Made by a program: the position numbers and the translations under genes. From NCBI RefSeq assembly GCF_963678635.1, contig NW_026971315.1, positions 62,001 through 126,000 of the forward strand: 64,000 nt of DNA, given 5' to 3'. The stretch comes from Symsagittifera roscoffensis (Eukaryota > Xenacoelomorpha > Acoela > Convolutidae). Of this stretch, positions 11,001-20,500 are shown one piece after another (within the stretch, counting starts at the first letter, position 1; each line of letters starts with the position of its first letter). The notes beneath the pieces are model-generated. The model was not told the origin of the DNA, searched no databases, and was given only the letters and a program-made list of their open reading frames with translations.

Positions 11001-11289
11001 CGGTTGACTTTATTCCCGCCATGAGAATGGGTGGCACCATCGCTATATCAGTTAATATTCTATCTGTGCCAGACAATTGATAATCACCTTGCCCCAAATC
11101 CATGACTTCCTCGACTCGCTTTCTTTTCGCTGAGTTACCAGCTATCATCGATATTTCCGAATCCACTTTCGTCTTTCCAATCCTCCTCGGCATCACTCTG
11201 CTGCCTAACTTCATTTTCATCGCATTGATTTTATCAATCACCATTTTCGATCGCATCGTTCCTCTCCTGGTCCTTGACAGGTACACCAC
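8014..11289 (-). CDS. ORF3 of element A, conserved protein of unknown function
   Basis: This 1091-residue frame opens with a GTG at 11289; the first ATG in frame is about 11 codons downstream, and the frame is open upstream only to a TAA inside the end of ORF2. I recognise no domain. There is no signal peptide and no long transmembrane segment, so it does not look like a retroviral envelope. The N-terminal ~60 residues are basic, and the C-terminal end is acidic (TETESAESVSQEEEMEH). Cys/His clusters recur: CLAEVCGLEGHVC, ADCHGGTDVNL, EFPCHCL and CLHNSFCRNRE followed by LPCCK. The C-terminal ~580 residues are conserved in element B (460-2197), including these clusters, which argues for selection on the protein. 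It starts within a few bases of the ORF2 stop, so its translation is probably coupled to ORF2 by frameshift or reinitiation. Confidence 0.85.
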   Translation of the reverse strand: MVYLSRTRRGTMRSKMVIDKINAMKMKLGSRVMPRRIGKTKVDSEISMIAGNSAKRKRVEEVMDLGQGDYQLSGTDRILTDIAMVPPILMAGIKSTGYKSKRSDRTLTGATLEMEILSQCGESKMRDFKPSPMNHGKGSVAGQLTPVEYNRLTVSETVSIDEPTGGYMEMLEYRNSARGHVMALEEEKAMEGYLETMLQGTTLKQKAYGTLASSDVQAETIEQLVSLPWKAVVLRYFEEEMRTTPRIHALVAVPYVRTELQLRLAWCMMGLTREEYDSEERKRSKEEKVFLMTNLRDLIVQEGAAVACAKRRDALCFIRFLIEQISVPALSTCVKMLKEGDERTKAMFLLAMLDMQQSKPMRVNMKEPEELEPMKKIDEIRRFSNKELRLTKESMGALPKSSEYCGPIKKKSYSYVSGIIGIAYNPFLSEDIRDCFFDYEQAVLLRFWTSRIVTTKRVNNPQAKLGLVLEEEVTAPSVPKSDKRVEFGLGFSDELLRTSLMAVWELMKPSWCPSPNADSILRATQDIQRELNADCNLRDLNIIYNVMITASKRNGEDRVELPGWGPEDWVKPGSCLAEVCGLEGHVCGSLDCVKTLEKQHKQLTVLFGNVVMKARTETELIADCHGGTDVNLVTALGFYSMFGSLESLLNLEQKHEMVTAISVEVFPGVLQTEQKYIGKWREAIETEMNIRHSETYCRPSGARYLVGSTLAPMCKSRYPVHFVAVDVKSTRTIVDQAFSVPKCVRLARMSEKSYELLCKMFSAVPERTKEELESILGKKFMGYVSGNFSDFEKQKQRGSTVTDYNAVDENDEIHRVMMEVEPLLEASGKRNWRSIMLTHDEFPCHCLLQTWWYPKRSNLVLIWDSGELLSMGLPDSSQPITIVIVGVMMAIRWLEAHVRENNRQEAPTREQLRKLDCLKDLDLFETMCGVLNIPMEVKKIWAGKRLMPWFRANMTAWLYEYAKKHMSKHGRVYSEYQLDIGAGAFKRAFVTHRNAVTTAVKRISRTSERSGNEKAEMLKEDLERNVTLCLHNSFCRNRESNVDPLPCCKQRVEEPKCWRTASNSVRIVNDVLQDTETESAESVSQEEEMEH

Positions 11290-11296
11290 CTCTCCT

Positions 11297-14161
11297 TCAT
11301 TGTCCTGCGGTGTCTTTTATCGCGGGCCATACTGCGTTTTCTGCTGTTGCAGGATCTCTGAGCCTGCTCAGAAAACCTCTACTGTGTAGATGGTCATTGA
11401 TGCCAGCAAACACAATCGTTATCGGGTTCATTTCTGTCTGCCTTTGTACCCCTATAGCCAATGACACTGATTGCAATAGGTCTAGGTCAACTGCGGCCAG
11501 CATTATGACGTCCGGCCAAAACAAAGACTTAGAGGTGTACACGAACTCTGAATTCGCTACTACCATGATTTTGGCCTTTCTCATCTCTGCTTTGTCGTAG
11601 GCGGCGAAGATGGTCTCATCTTTCTTTATCGCTGTCAATCCGCCATATCTCTGGGCATCACCATCTTGGTTCACTAGTTTTGGGTACACTCTCTCCTTCA
11701 CATGACCAGGTGGTGTCGTCAATTGCCTAAATATCTTCACGTGTTGTCCAATCGGCGCTCTCGCCGTCAGGAATCTTCCTGGCCTTTCTTCACGATTCCT
11801 CTCATCATGGTTCAATCTCACATCTTGCAACGGTCTTGCATTCACAGGTCCTATTGTGTTGTTGGAGGGCAGTCCCTCCAAGTCGGCAAATCTCAAGGCC
11901 GTCGTGGAGCTGAAATTTATGCTAGCGGCTATCAACCAGTCTACGCCGGTTATCGAGTACAATCTGCTGACGGATAGCGTCGCTCCATTCAGCATCCTCC
12001 TTGCATCTTCGATGAAGCTCACTCTCTGTAGGTCCAGCTTCATTAGTTCTTCTTTGTATATATGCCAAAGAGACGGTATGGATCGCGACCACATCAATGA
12101 GCCTCTGCTCGGTCTCTCCTCTCGACTGGTACTCGTCGTCTCCGATCTAGTGTCCGATCTGGATGTGCCTGCTACTTCCTCGATTGGTTGGTTGACAGGT
12201 CCTATCCTTTTCCTAGGATGGATTGTCCTCCTCATCGGTGCTTCTCCCAACCGATCTTGTACGTCTGTTCTTCGACCTGGTTCACTGGAGCTTTGTTGCC
12301 GGTAATTTATGGCGGCTGGGACCGTACCCAAGCGTGTTTCCAGGTTAGGAGGTACAAAGGTGGTGATCACCGTATCACTCACCGTTCCCTCTTCCTTCAG
12401 CACTCCTGTGTCAAAGAGTTCTGCTTCCAGCTCATCCAACCGTTCTTGGAAGACTCGATTCAACCAAGCTTGTCCTTCGACACTGTCGAAGTGGATGCCA
12501 TCTGTGGTCAGTCTGGCTTGATCCATGGCTCTCAATTCATGTTCAATGTCCATGAGGATCATTCTTCCGGCATTTCGATTTGCTAGGTTTCTCAAGATGT
12601 TGTTCCATCTCATGACTCCCTCGTTGTGCCTTCTTCCTGATGCTGTCAGGCTTCTTGTGTTCATTGGCACCGTGCAAACGCTCAGTACCGCGCAACTGAA
12701 CTTCTGCCAGAGAGTAGTAAACAAACACACCATCATTGCTTCCCACAGTGCTTCCTGCTCATCTGATCCTCTGGAGATGTCATTCGTCCCAACTAAGATC
12801 ATCACATTGGGTATCTTCCCTGGATTCATCAGCTCCACCATGCGATATAATTGGGCAATCGTCGCGCCTCCAAAGGCCATCACCGTGGTGACCCATGAGG
12901 TCCTCAAATTAGACAGCACTCTGACTAAGCTGTCTCCCAATATCAGGTGAGATGTCCCGAGTGGTGGTTGCTGCAGGTTCACAGCCGGGCTCCAGGTAGC
13001 TCGATTGAAGCAGGCTCTCGGATCTGTCTCCGGAACTCCCGTGAAACTATACTTCAATTGATTATTCTTCTGCACGTCTATTACACGAGACACTTTCTTC
13101 GCTGGCATCTTCCTTACTTTCCTCTCTGGGATTCTCGAGTTCCCCATGAGTGGTGTCACGTTACTCATCCCTTGTCTGATTACTGTCTGGGAGAGTTGCA
13201 CTCTGCCCGTATCGTCAATCGTTCCATAGGGTGCAGTCACCCCGGAACCTGGTGCATTCTTGTTAGCGACCAATCGTCCAGCGGTCTCTATCAGTTTTCT
13301 CACTGTCTGTTCTACGACGGGATCACCCAAGGTGTCACTAGGATCCGGGATTGTTACTCGGTTCGTCTCTGCTGGAAGCCGTGTCTCCGTTGTTTGACTC
13401 ATTTCTCGAGGTGTCAAGAGCTCCATCGGGGACTGCCCACGAGGAATATCCCTTGCAGGTATCATTTTCTCAATGGACGTCGTCAACGCCACCTGCTCCG
13501 ATCGCTCTTTGTATTCCTGCCTTAAGCGTTCGATCTCTTGACCCTGCTTTTTGTTGCAGTCTTCAAACAACTTTCTCCACATGTCCCGGTCTTCCTCCAT
13601 CGCCAGCATGGTCTTCGTCATATCGTCTAACTCCTTCTTCGTACTTCTCAACTGATCGTTCATCTCGTCCAGATCTTGTATGGTTTGGTTCGTCTGAACC
13701 TTCTGTGTTACTTTCGCCCCTTTTGGTGGCACAGCTACTCTCAGTGGTGAACCAGACGAGGTCGCTTCGCTGTTCATCTCCCGATGCATTCTCGTCAGCC
13801 CAGGTTTGGGCTTGGAGGGCATTGGCATCTCACCTGGTTGGTAAGTCCTAGAACTTCCCAACCCAGGCTCATTCGCCAAGTCACTCCCTGAGAGAGCCCC
13901 GTTTCTCCACCTCATCACTCTCATGTTCGGGCGGTCTAGTACTCCTCTTTCTCCATATGCTGCCATCAACAGGACTTCCGTGGGGCGGTCCCCACGGTTG
14001 TCGTGCCCCAAGATGTTAATCAGGGCGGTCAGCAACATGACCACCTCTGGGTCCTCCAGAGCGAAGTCTCGTTCGATCAGCCGACGATAGATCGCATCTA
14101 CCATCGGTCCTACATATGCCTCTGCCAGGTCCATCAATTCATCCAGGTTGAAATTGTCCAT
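11297..14161 (-). CDS. ORF2 of element A: coiled coil plus SGNH/GDSL hydrolase
   Basis: 954 residues from an ATG at 14161. Residues ~157-227 form a charged heptad-like coiled coil. Residues ~400-575 carry the SGNH hydrolase blocks in order: LILGDSLV (block I, nucleophile Ser, ~408), an AFGGAT glycine (block II), VGTNDISRG (block III, ~456) and DGIHF (block V Asp/His, ~553). All predicted catalytic residues are present, so an esterase or acyl hydrolase is plausible. Near the C-terminus, FAGINDHLHSRG (~918) preceded by VVANSEF resembles a second, truncated SGNH-like module. Coiled coil plus esterase recalls ORF1 proteins of some L2/CR1 LINEs; in an LTR element, placed after pol, it is unusual. 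It lies in the same frame as ORF1 but 396 bp downstream with stops between, so it needs its own mRNA or initiation. The stop is at 11297-11299. Confidence 0.88.
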   Translation of the reverse strand: MDNFNLDELMDLAEAYVGPMVDAIYRRLIERDFALEDPEVVMLLTALINILGHDNRGDRPTEVLLMAAYGERGVLDRPNMRVMRWRNGALSGSDLANEPGLGSSRTYQPGEMPMPSKPKPGLTRMHREMNSEATSSGSPLRVAVPPKGAKVTQKVQTNQTIQDLDEMNDQLRSTKKELDDMTKTMLAMEEDRDMWRKLFEDCNKKQGQEIERLRQEYKERSEQVALTTSIEKMIPARDIPRGQSPMELLTPREMSQTTETRLPAETNRVTIPDPSDTLGDPVVEQTVRKLIETAGRLVANKNAPGSGVTAPYGTIDDTGRVQLSQTVIRQGMSNVTPLMGNSRIPERKVRKMPAKKVSRVIDVQKNNQLKYSFTGVPETDPRACFNRATWSPAVNLQQPPLGTSHLILGDSLVRVLSNLRTSWVTTVMAFGGATIAQLYRMVELMNPGKIPNVMILVGTNDISRGSDEQEALWEAMMVCLFTTLWQKFSCAVLSVCTVPMNTRSLTASGRRHNEGVMRWNNILRNLANRNAGRMILMDIEHELRAMDQARLTTDGIHFDSVEGQAWLNRVFQERLDELEAELFDTGVLKEEGTVSDTVITTFVPPNLETRLGTVPAAINYRQQSSSEPGRRTDVQDRLGEAPMRRTIHPRKRIGPVNQPIEEVAGTSRSDTRSETTSTSREERPSRGSLMWSRSIPSLWHIYKEELMKLDLQRVSFIEDARRMLNGATLSVSRLYSITGVDWLIAASINFSSTTALRFADLEGLPSNNTIGPVNARPLQDVRLNHDERNREERPGRFLTARAPIGQHVKIFRQLTTPPGHVKERVYPKLVNQDGDAQRYGGLTAIKKDETIFAAYDKAEMRKAKIMVVANSEFVYTSKSLFWPDVIMLAAVDLDLLQSVSLAIGVQRQTEMNPITIVFAGINDHLHSRGFLSRLRDPATAENAVWPAIKDTAGQ

Positions 14162-14557
14162 ACTGTTCTTTCCAAATTTGATTTGATTTCGATTTCAAGT
14201 TTTGACTCAAGTGAGCAATTAAATGATCAATCAGGATCTAGAAAAGGAATCACGACTGTCACACCTGTCAGTTTCACCTTAATATATATCGTTAAAATTT
14301 GCTTAAAGACAGTTCAGATAAAAAGATATTTATCCTAAAATTTATTAAAATCAATTGGTTTCTAAAATTTTGGAATTCGACCTAAGATTGGACAGTCCAA
14401 ACTTTGGATCTATTCCCAAGACCGTCATTTAGTTGTTCATGGTCACTAACCCCTACTCACCCATGATCTTAATAACCTAACACATAACATAACATAACGC
14501 ACCTCTCACATATTACACACAACTTAGTCTTTGGCCTAACACCCTCTCGCACATCAC
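14162..14557 (-). other. ORF1-ORF2 spacer with candidate splice acceptor
   Basis: Non-coding on the minus strand. A pyrimidine-rich run ending TTCCTTTTCTAG, with AG at 14238-14239, lies 76 bases upstream of the ORF2 ATG. This fits a spliced subgenomic mRNA for ORF2/ORF3, as used for env in some gypsy elements and retroviruses. The donor was not identified. Confidence 0.4.
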
Positions 14558-17500
14558 TCAGCCTATACTTAAGTAATATTTCTTATGTAGATATACTTGT
14601 ATGTTCGTATCAGAGAATATCACGTGTACAAGCGCGTACAATTCCCGAGGATGCAGTCTTCCTCTATTTGGATCGTACACTGGAAGCGAAAGCTCCTTCA
14701 CGTCCATTTCCACAAGGAAGTCCCTCAGCCTCGTCAAAGACAAGACTAGATTTTCTGGGTCCACGTGTTGCTTCTCTGTCGCCCTCGTTACCAGGAAGCA
14801 TAAGTACTTTCCCGGTATTTGCGACACCGCCGGGGGTAAGGCTGCTACGCCCCCTATCCCTGGTCTTTGCTTCCAAAGGAATTCCACGTTTGTGTATTCC
14901 CTCTTAAAATCTGCCGCTAGCGCCGTCCTAAAACTCATGTCTGCGGTGATTGCTATCGCACATGTTCTGTTTGTGAGTATGAAATCACTATCTGTTAGTA
15001 CTATGTTACTTGAATATTCATTTGGTAAATTAAAATATGACTCAACTACCCTGCCTATGTCAGGTTTCTTAGGTTCTTCACCTGTTTCTGCTTCTAAGTT
15101 TCCTGTTTCTCTTGCTATTCTCAATTTTTTTATTATCAAGTTTTCAGTGTGGGTAAGTCCTACCCCCACTCCCCGGACAAAAATATCCATCGGCGTCCCC
15201 GTCGATCGCATACCGGGTATTAAGTCAAGATTAGAAGCTGGAATGAGAAGTTGTCCTTCCTGGGCAGCCCAGGAAGGATCATCTCGTTCGGTTTTATTGT
15301 ATTTCGCGCTTTCGCGATCTACGTCTTGAATCGTAACGCTGGTCTTTTTAGGGTCTGATGTCATTTCGTTCAGCCACTCTAAGAGACGCAGGTTCGTCAG
15401 GTCTTGTTCATTTGACTGCTGTTGCTCATCGTCGAACTCCACCTCGGGTTTCGACCAGTCGTCAACCCACTCATCGTTGTGATCATCGACTATGTCAATG
15501 TCTTGTGACACGGTTATTTCCTCTAAACCCACTACTTCCTCCACTATTTTCTTTAGATCTATCCTATCCACTACGAAGTCGTCACCGTAAGGACTGTATT
15601 TCTTTCTTAGTCTCGTCCCGTCTTTCTGACGAGTCTGCATCGTGAACGGAAGATCTGGTTCCATGTTCTTGGGAACCTCTGTCTGTTCGGATTCCTGCCA
15701 ATCTTCCTCTGCGTAGGGCAAGGTTTCATCGTCCGCTTCGATCTGTTCGTTTGGATCCAGGTCCAATGGTGTATCCGTACCTTCCTCTACGACTTCGTTT
15801 CCATCGTTCTTCTCCCTGGTGCCTTTTTCATTGACCTCACAAGCAGGATCCATCATTAGATAATCCCCTTCTTCCATGTCTGCAGGTATACACCAGTCTT
15901 CTGTCGATGGATTGTGTGGCTTGATGTTCTCGTAGTGGGCGGCTCGGCCAGTACTCAGTCTATAAAAACGTCCCTCCTGGTGCACCTCCGTAATCATGAA
16001 GGGTCCCCTCCACTTTTTTAGAAGCTTCTTTGTTCCTTTCGGTGGTATAACGTTCTGAAATACCCATACGTAGTCTCCCACCGAGTAGGCCTTTGCACCA
16101 GATGCTTTCTTGTCGAATTTTTTCCTCTGCCTTGCCTGTGCCTGCTGAGTGTTTCGTCTACACAAATCGTTCAACTCCTGTTGGCGTTTGATCACATCCC
16201 TCACGTAGACCTGTGGGGACGTTTTCTTTCCCTCATACTCTGGGTAGAAGAATGTCAAGGGTAAAGACTTTTCGTGTCCAGTTAGCATCATGTGTGGACT
16301 GACTCCAGTGGTGGAGTGCTGCGTGCTATTATAAGCTCCCATCACCTGCGGAAGGTATCTGTCCCAATCGGTCATGTACCTGGAACAATATACCCTCAGC
16401 ATCGACACTAACGTCCTATTCTGTCTTTCCACTAAGCCATTCGTCTGAGGGTGGTATGTCGTGGAGTGAGCCTGAGCGACTTGTGACCGTCTCATAAGCT
16501 CTTTCGTAAGCTCGCCTACGAAAGCCGTTCCATTGTCCGATTGAAACGTCATTGGACATCCGTGTCTTGCTATCCACGTATTGATCAGGTGGTCGCATGT
16601 CTCTTCCGCCGAGGCAGTTATGCAGGGCACGGCCTCTGCATACTTCGTGAAGTGATCTATCATGACCAAGACTTGGTTGTAACCGCTGTCTGTCATGCAT
16701 ATCTTCTGGTGATCTATCTGCACCACCACGTTGAATTCAGACGACTCAATTGATTGTAAAGGAAATCGCAACTTCCTAGGATCCTTGACCTGTTGGCATG
16801 ACAGACATGCTGTCACCCATTTCTCGCATGCCTTTTTCATCCCAGGCCACTCAAAGCGCTTCAGGATCCTCTGATACACTTTGTCGATCCCTTGATGGCC
16901 CATCTGATCATGCGACCTGAATAATAGTTCTGTCTGATAGAGTTGCGGCAACACTATCGCGTTATATTTGTATAAGACCTTGTCTTCTTCTCTTCTCCTG
17001 CAAGCCACGATCCCGTCCTTGTTCAGATATAATCTCCCCTCCTTCTGCATGAAGTATTGTCTCAGGATCCTATAGCTGTCTTCTTCCAGATCACCTTTGT
17101 CAGGTGCACCGTTTTCTATCCACCTTTTTAGGTTGCTTGTCATGCGATCATTTCTCTGCGCCCTTAGAAGGTCCGAGAGTCTGTATCTCGCCTTCAAGTA
17201 CGTCTTCATGACTCTCATCTGACTGTTCAGCTCGTTGGGCTGATGTGTGTCTTCTTCCATCTTAACGCACCAAATCTTCGCCAACGGTTGTGTTTCTTGT
17301 TGAAACGGCTGAAGATCAGTCCTGACTACCTCTTTCTGCGGCAACAAGCTTATCGAACGTTTCGATACCGCTATCGTTTCTAAGTCATCCGCTGCGTTGT
17401 CAAAGACTCTTTCGCTTGGTATTAGGTAGCGATCACTGTCAGGATCCTGGTACACCTCTCTGTCCAGGTTTCTCGCCCGAGTTTCCACTAGTAGCGTGTG

Positions 17501-20500
17501 TATCGCCAGTTCTGACAGTTCTGATCCCGAGGTCGAATCCCTGTCTGAATAGGTGTTCATTCTCGAGCTTTCTGACTTATCATCCGTCGAAGGTGTTGTG
17601 CTGGAGACTGCACGCTCCTCCAGATCATGTCCGTATTTCCTTCGCATCCATCTGAACTCCCCGGACAAAACTTTGTTCTCTAGGTCCTGTTTCTCATCAG
17701 GCATTTTCTCGTCTATCTCGGACTCCCCGGAAAAATTTCCTTGTCCCGGGTGTTGATCTTGTGATCGCTGGTTTTTCTCCTTATCCTTCTCCCCAGACAA
17801 ATAGTCTTGCAGCAGATTTTGTTTTACAACTCCACCCTCTTTATCCCGGTCTACAAAGGTGACAGTTTTCTTTTGCTTGCCGCTCTCCCGTCCTTTCTGT
17901 CCGTAAGAAGTACTGGTTAAAATCTCTTGGGGTATTGAGGATACTAGTTGCTGAACTATTGTCCTACAATCCCTCTTGTTCTCTTCGTGCTGTTGTCTGG
18001 ACGGCATGATCTTCACTTTCTCACTGACTGTTAGCGATGCCACTGCTGCTGTCCACTCGGGGTCATCTCTGGTCACTTCTCTTTCTAACAATCCACCCAG
18101 TATCCGCATTACTTGTGGTGTGACTTGCACCGTTTCATCCAATAATGAGAGGCTGTTTATATTCATGCGAGAGAGTTCTTGCTGGACCAGGTTCGAGCGC
18201 AGCAACAAATCCAAGGGGACCGGATCCTCCTTGGACAGGATCTTTATCTCGGCTGCTTTCTCTACAGGTAACTCAGGATGCCCTGGAATTGGATGTCCAG
18301 ACTTATCCAACCATCTCGTTAAGGGAAGCGCTTCATAAGTTTCTGTGTCCAGAAACGAGAATCCCTCCTTTACTTCCGCCTGATTGGCCTGCTTCTGCTC
18401 CAATCTTTCATAGAACTCAGTTTTCTTGCTGAGACTGTCAGCATTCTGATGTTTATCACGCATCCTGTGTTCGATTATCATATGGTAGCCATCCAATCTG
18501 ACTATCCATCTACCAATATAACTCTGATCCATCGAGTAGGTCTTCAACCAGGATAACGCTCTGTTGTCCACGCGTAACTTGAAGGGAGCGCTCCCCAAGT
18601 ATGCACGGTACTTTTCCACGAAGGTGACTACTGCAAACATTTCTGCTTTCGGTGCGCCATATTTCATCTCTGTGTCACTCAAGACTTTGCTGCCGTATGC
18701 AATGGGACGGAGGACTGTTCTTCCGTTCCATTCTTGCTCTTGATGCAATATTCCTGAGATGGCCACCACCGATGCGTCTGTGTCAAGAACATACATGCCC
18801 TTTTCTGTAGGCATGCCCAGCACTGGCGCTTCGCACAGTTCCCGCTTTATGTTCTCGAAAGCAACTTGTGCCTCATCGTTCCATTCGAACTTTTTCCCTT
18901 TGTTGCGCATCAGCTTCTGCATCGGGTACACCTTGTCCGCGTATCCTTTTATGAATTCTCGGTAGTAATTGGCAAACCCTAGGAAGCTCATGAGCTGTGT
19001 GTCCGTTCTAGGAGCTTTCCATGTCAGCACAGCCTCTACTGCTTCTGGATCTGGCCTCACACCATGCCGGTCCACCATTCTTCCCAGGTACTTGATCGAA
19101 TCCCTAAGGATTTCACATTTCGATGGTTTGCATTTCAAGCCTGCTCTTTTCATACATCCGAAGACCTCATCGAGTCGATCAATGTGATCCTCCAGGGTTG
19201 GTGTCGCTATGACTACGTCATCCACGTAGCACATCAAGAGATTCCCGTACTTTTTGGTCACTCCTGTCAAAGCCTGAGCCATCAGCCTTTGAAAGGTTGC
19301 TGTCGCATTGCACAAGCCGAAGGGCATCCTCTTCCACTGGTACAACCCCAATTCGCACGCGAATCCGGTTTTCTCCCTGTCCTTCTTTCGCAGAGGAACC
19401 TGCCAGAAGGCAGAACCCAAGTCCAATGTGGTGAAGAACTTTGCATCACCAAGTTTGGATAGGCTCTCGTCTATTCGCGGTATCGGGTACGCATCTTTAA
19501 TCGTTACCGCGTTCAAGTAACGAAAGTCGCAACAAAATCTAAGCTGCCCCCCTTTCTTTTTCGCCATTACTACTCCGCAAGCCCATGGTGATTTCGAGGG
19601 TTCTATCATGTCGTATTCAAGCAACATTTCTATTTCCGCTCGGCACGCTTCCGATTTATGTGGCGTCATTCGCCTTGCGCCTTCCCTATGGGGAACTGCG
19701 CCCTCTTCTAGTTCAATTTCGTGTTCGACGAAATTACAGCAACCGATGTCCGCCTTATGTTTTGAAAATACCTCGGCGTTCCGATTTAGGAGGTCCCGCA
19801 ATTTTTCAAAATCTCCCTCACCTATTTTTCCTTTTAAATGTTCTATTTCTGGCAAAACCGGTTTGTCAGAATCTAGTTCATATGACGAGGGGCGTTCCGG
19901 AAAATTCGAGCAGCTTGATAAGCCGTCGTCCGTTTCGGATTTCATTGAAAACAATTTATGAATAGATTTTAATTCATTAATTCTCTTTAAGATTTTATCT
20001 TTATTTGCATGATAAGGACAGTCTTTCACACTATATTTCTTCGAGTTTTCTGTCTCCTGATAGTCGGTCCTCATCGGCAAGGCGTAGCCAAGCTTCTTTC
20101 CACGCTGGATTGAAACCGTGGTGTCCAGTGTGTTCAACAACACACTGACACACAGTCCGTTTCGCGTTACCGAGAAGCTCCGGCCTAAAATCACCGAACT
20201 CTGACTATTTGGATTCGGTACTAAGCAAACCTGTTTGCTATCACTTAACGAATTTAAATTTCTCATTCTAAAAATTGCTACTACAGCTTGTCCTGGTTGT
20301 AACTTTACTTTTCTATCCAAAAAAACTGGTACCTTATTTTCATCTGTTATTATCCTATTAACTGGTCTCTTAACATACTTTCGGTCCGGGTTTCTAATCC
20401 GTATTAGACCGTTGTTCAAGTCAATCATCACGTCAAAGTTCCTGACAAAATCTCTGCCCAAGATGAATTGGTCGGCGTCGTCCAGATTCTCTACCACCAA

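Noticed and set aside
8014-11289. ORF3 as a retroviral envelope protein
   Set aside because: Third-ORF position suggests env, but there is no signal peptide, no membrane anchor, no fusion peptide-like segment and no cleavage-site pattern.
15700-16020. Chromodomain after the integrase
   Set aside because: A GPF-type module is present, but what follows is an acidic, low-complexity stretch without the aromatic chromodomain pattern.
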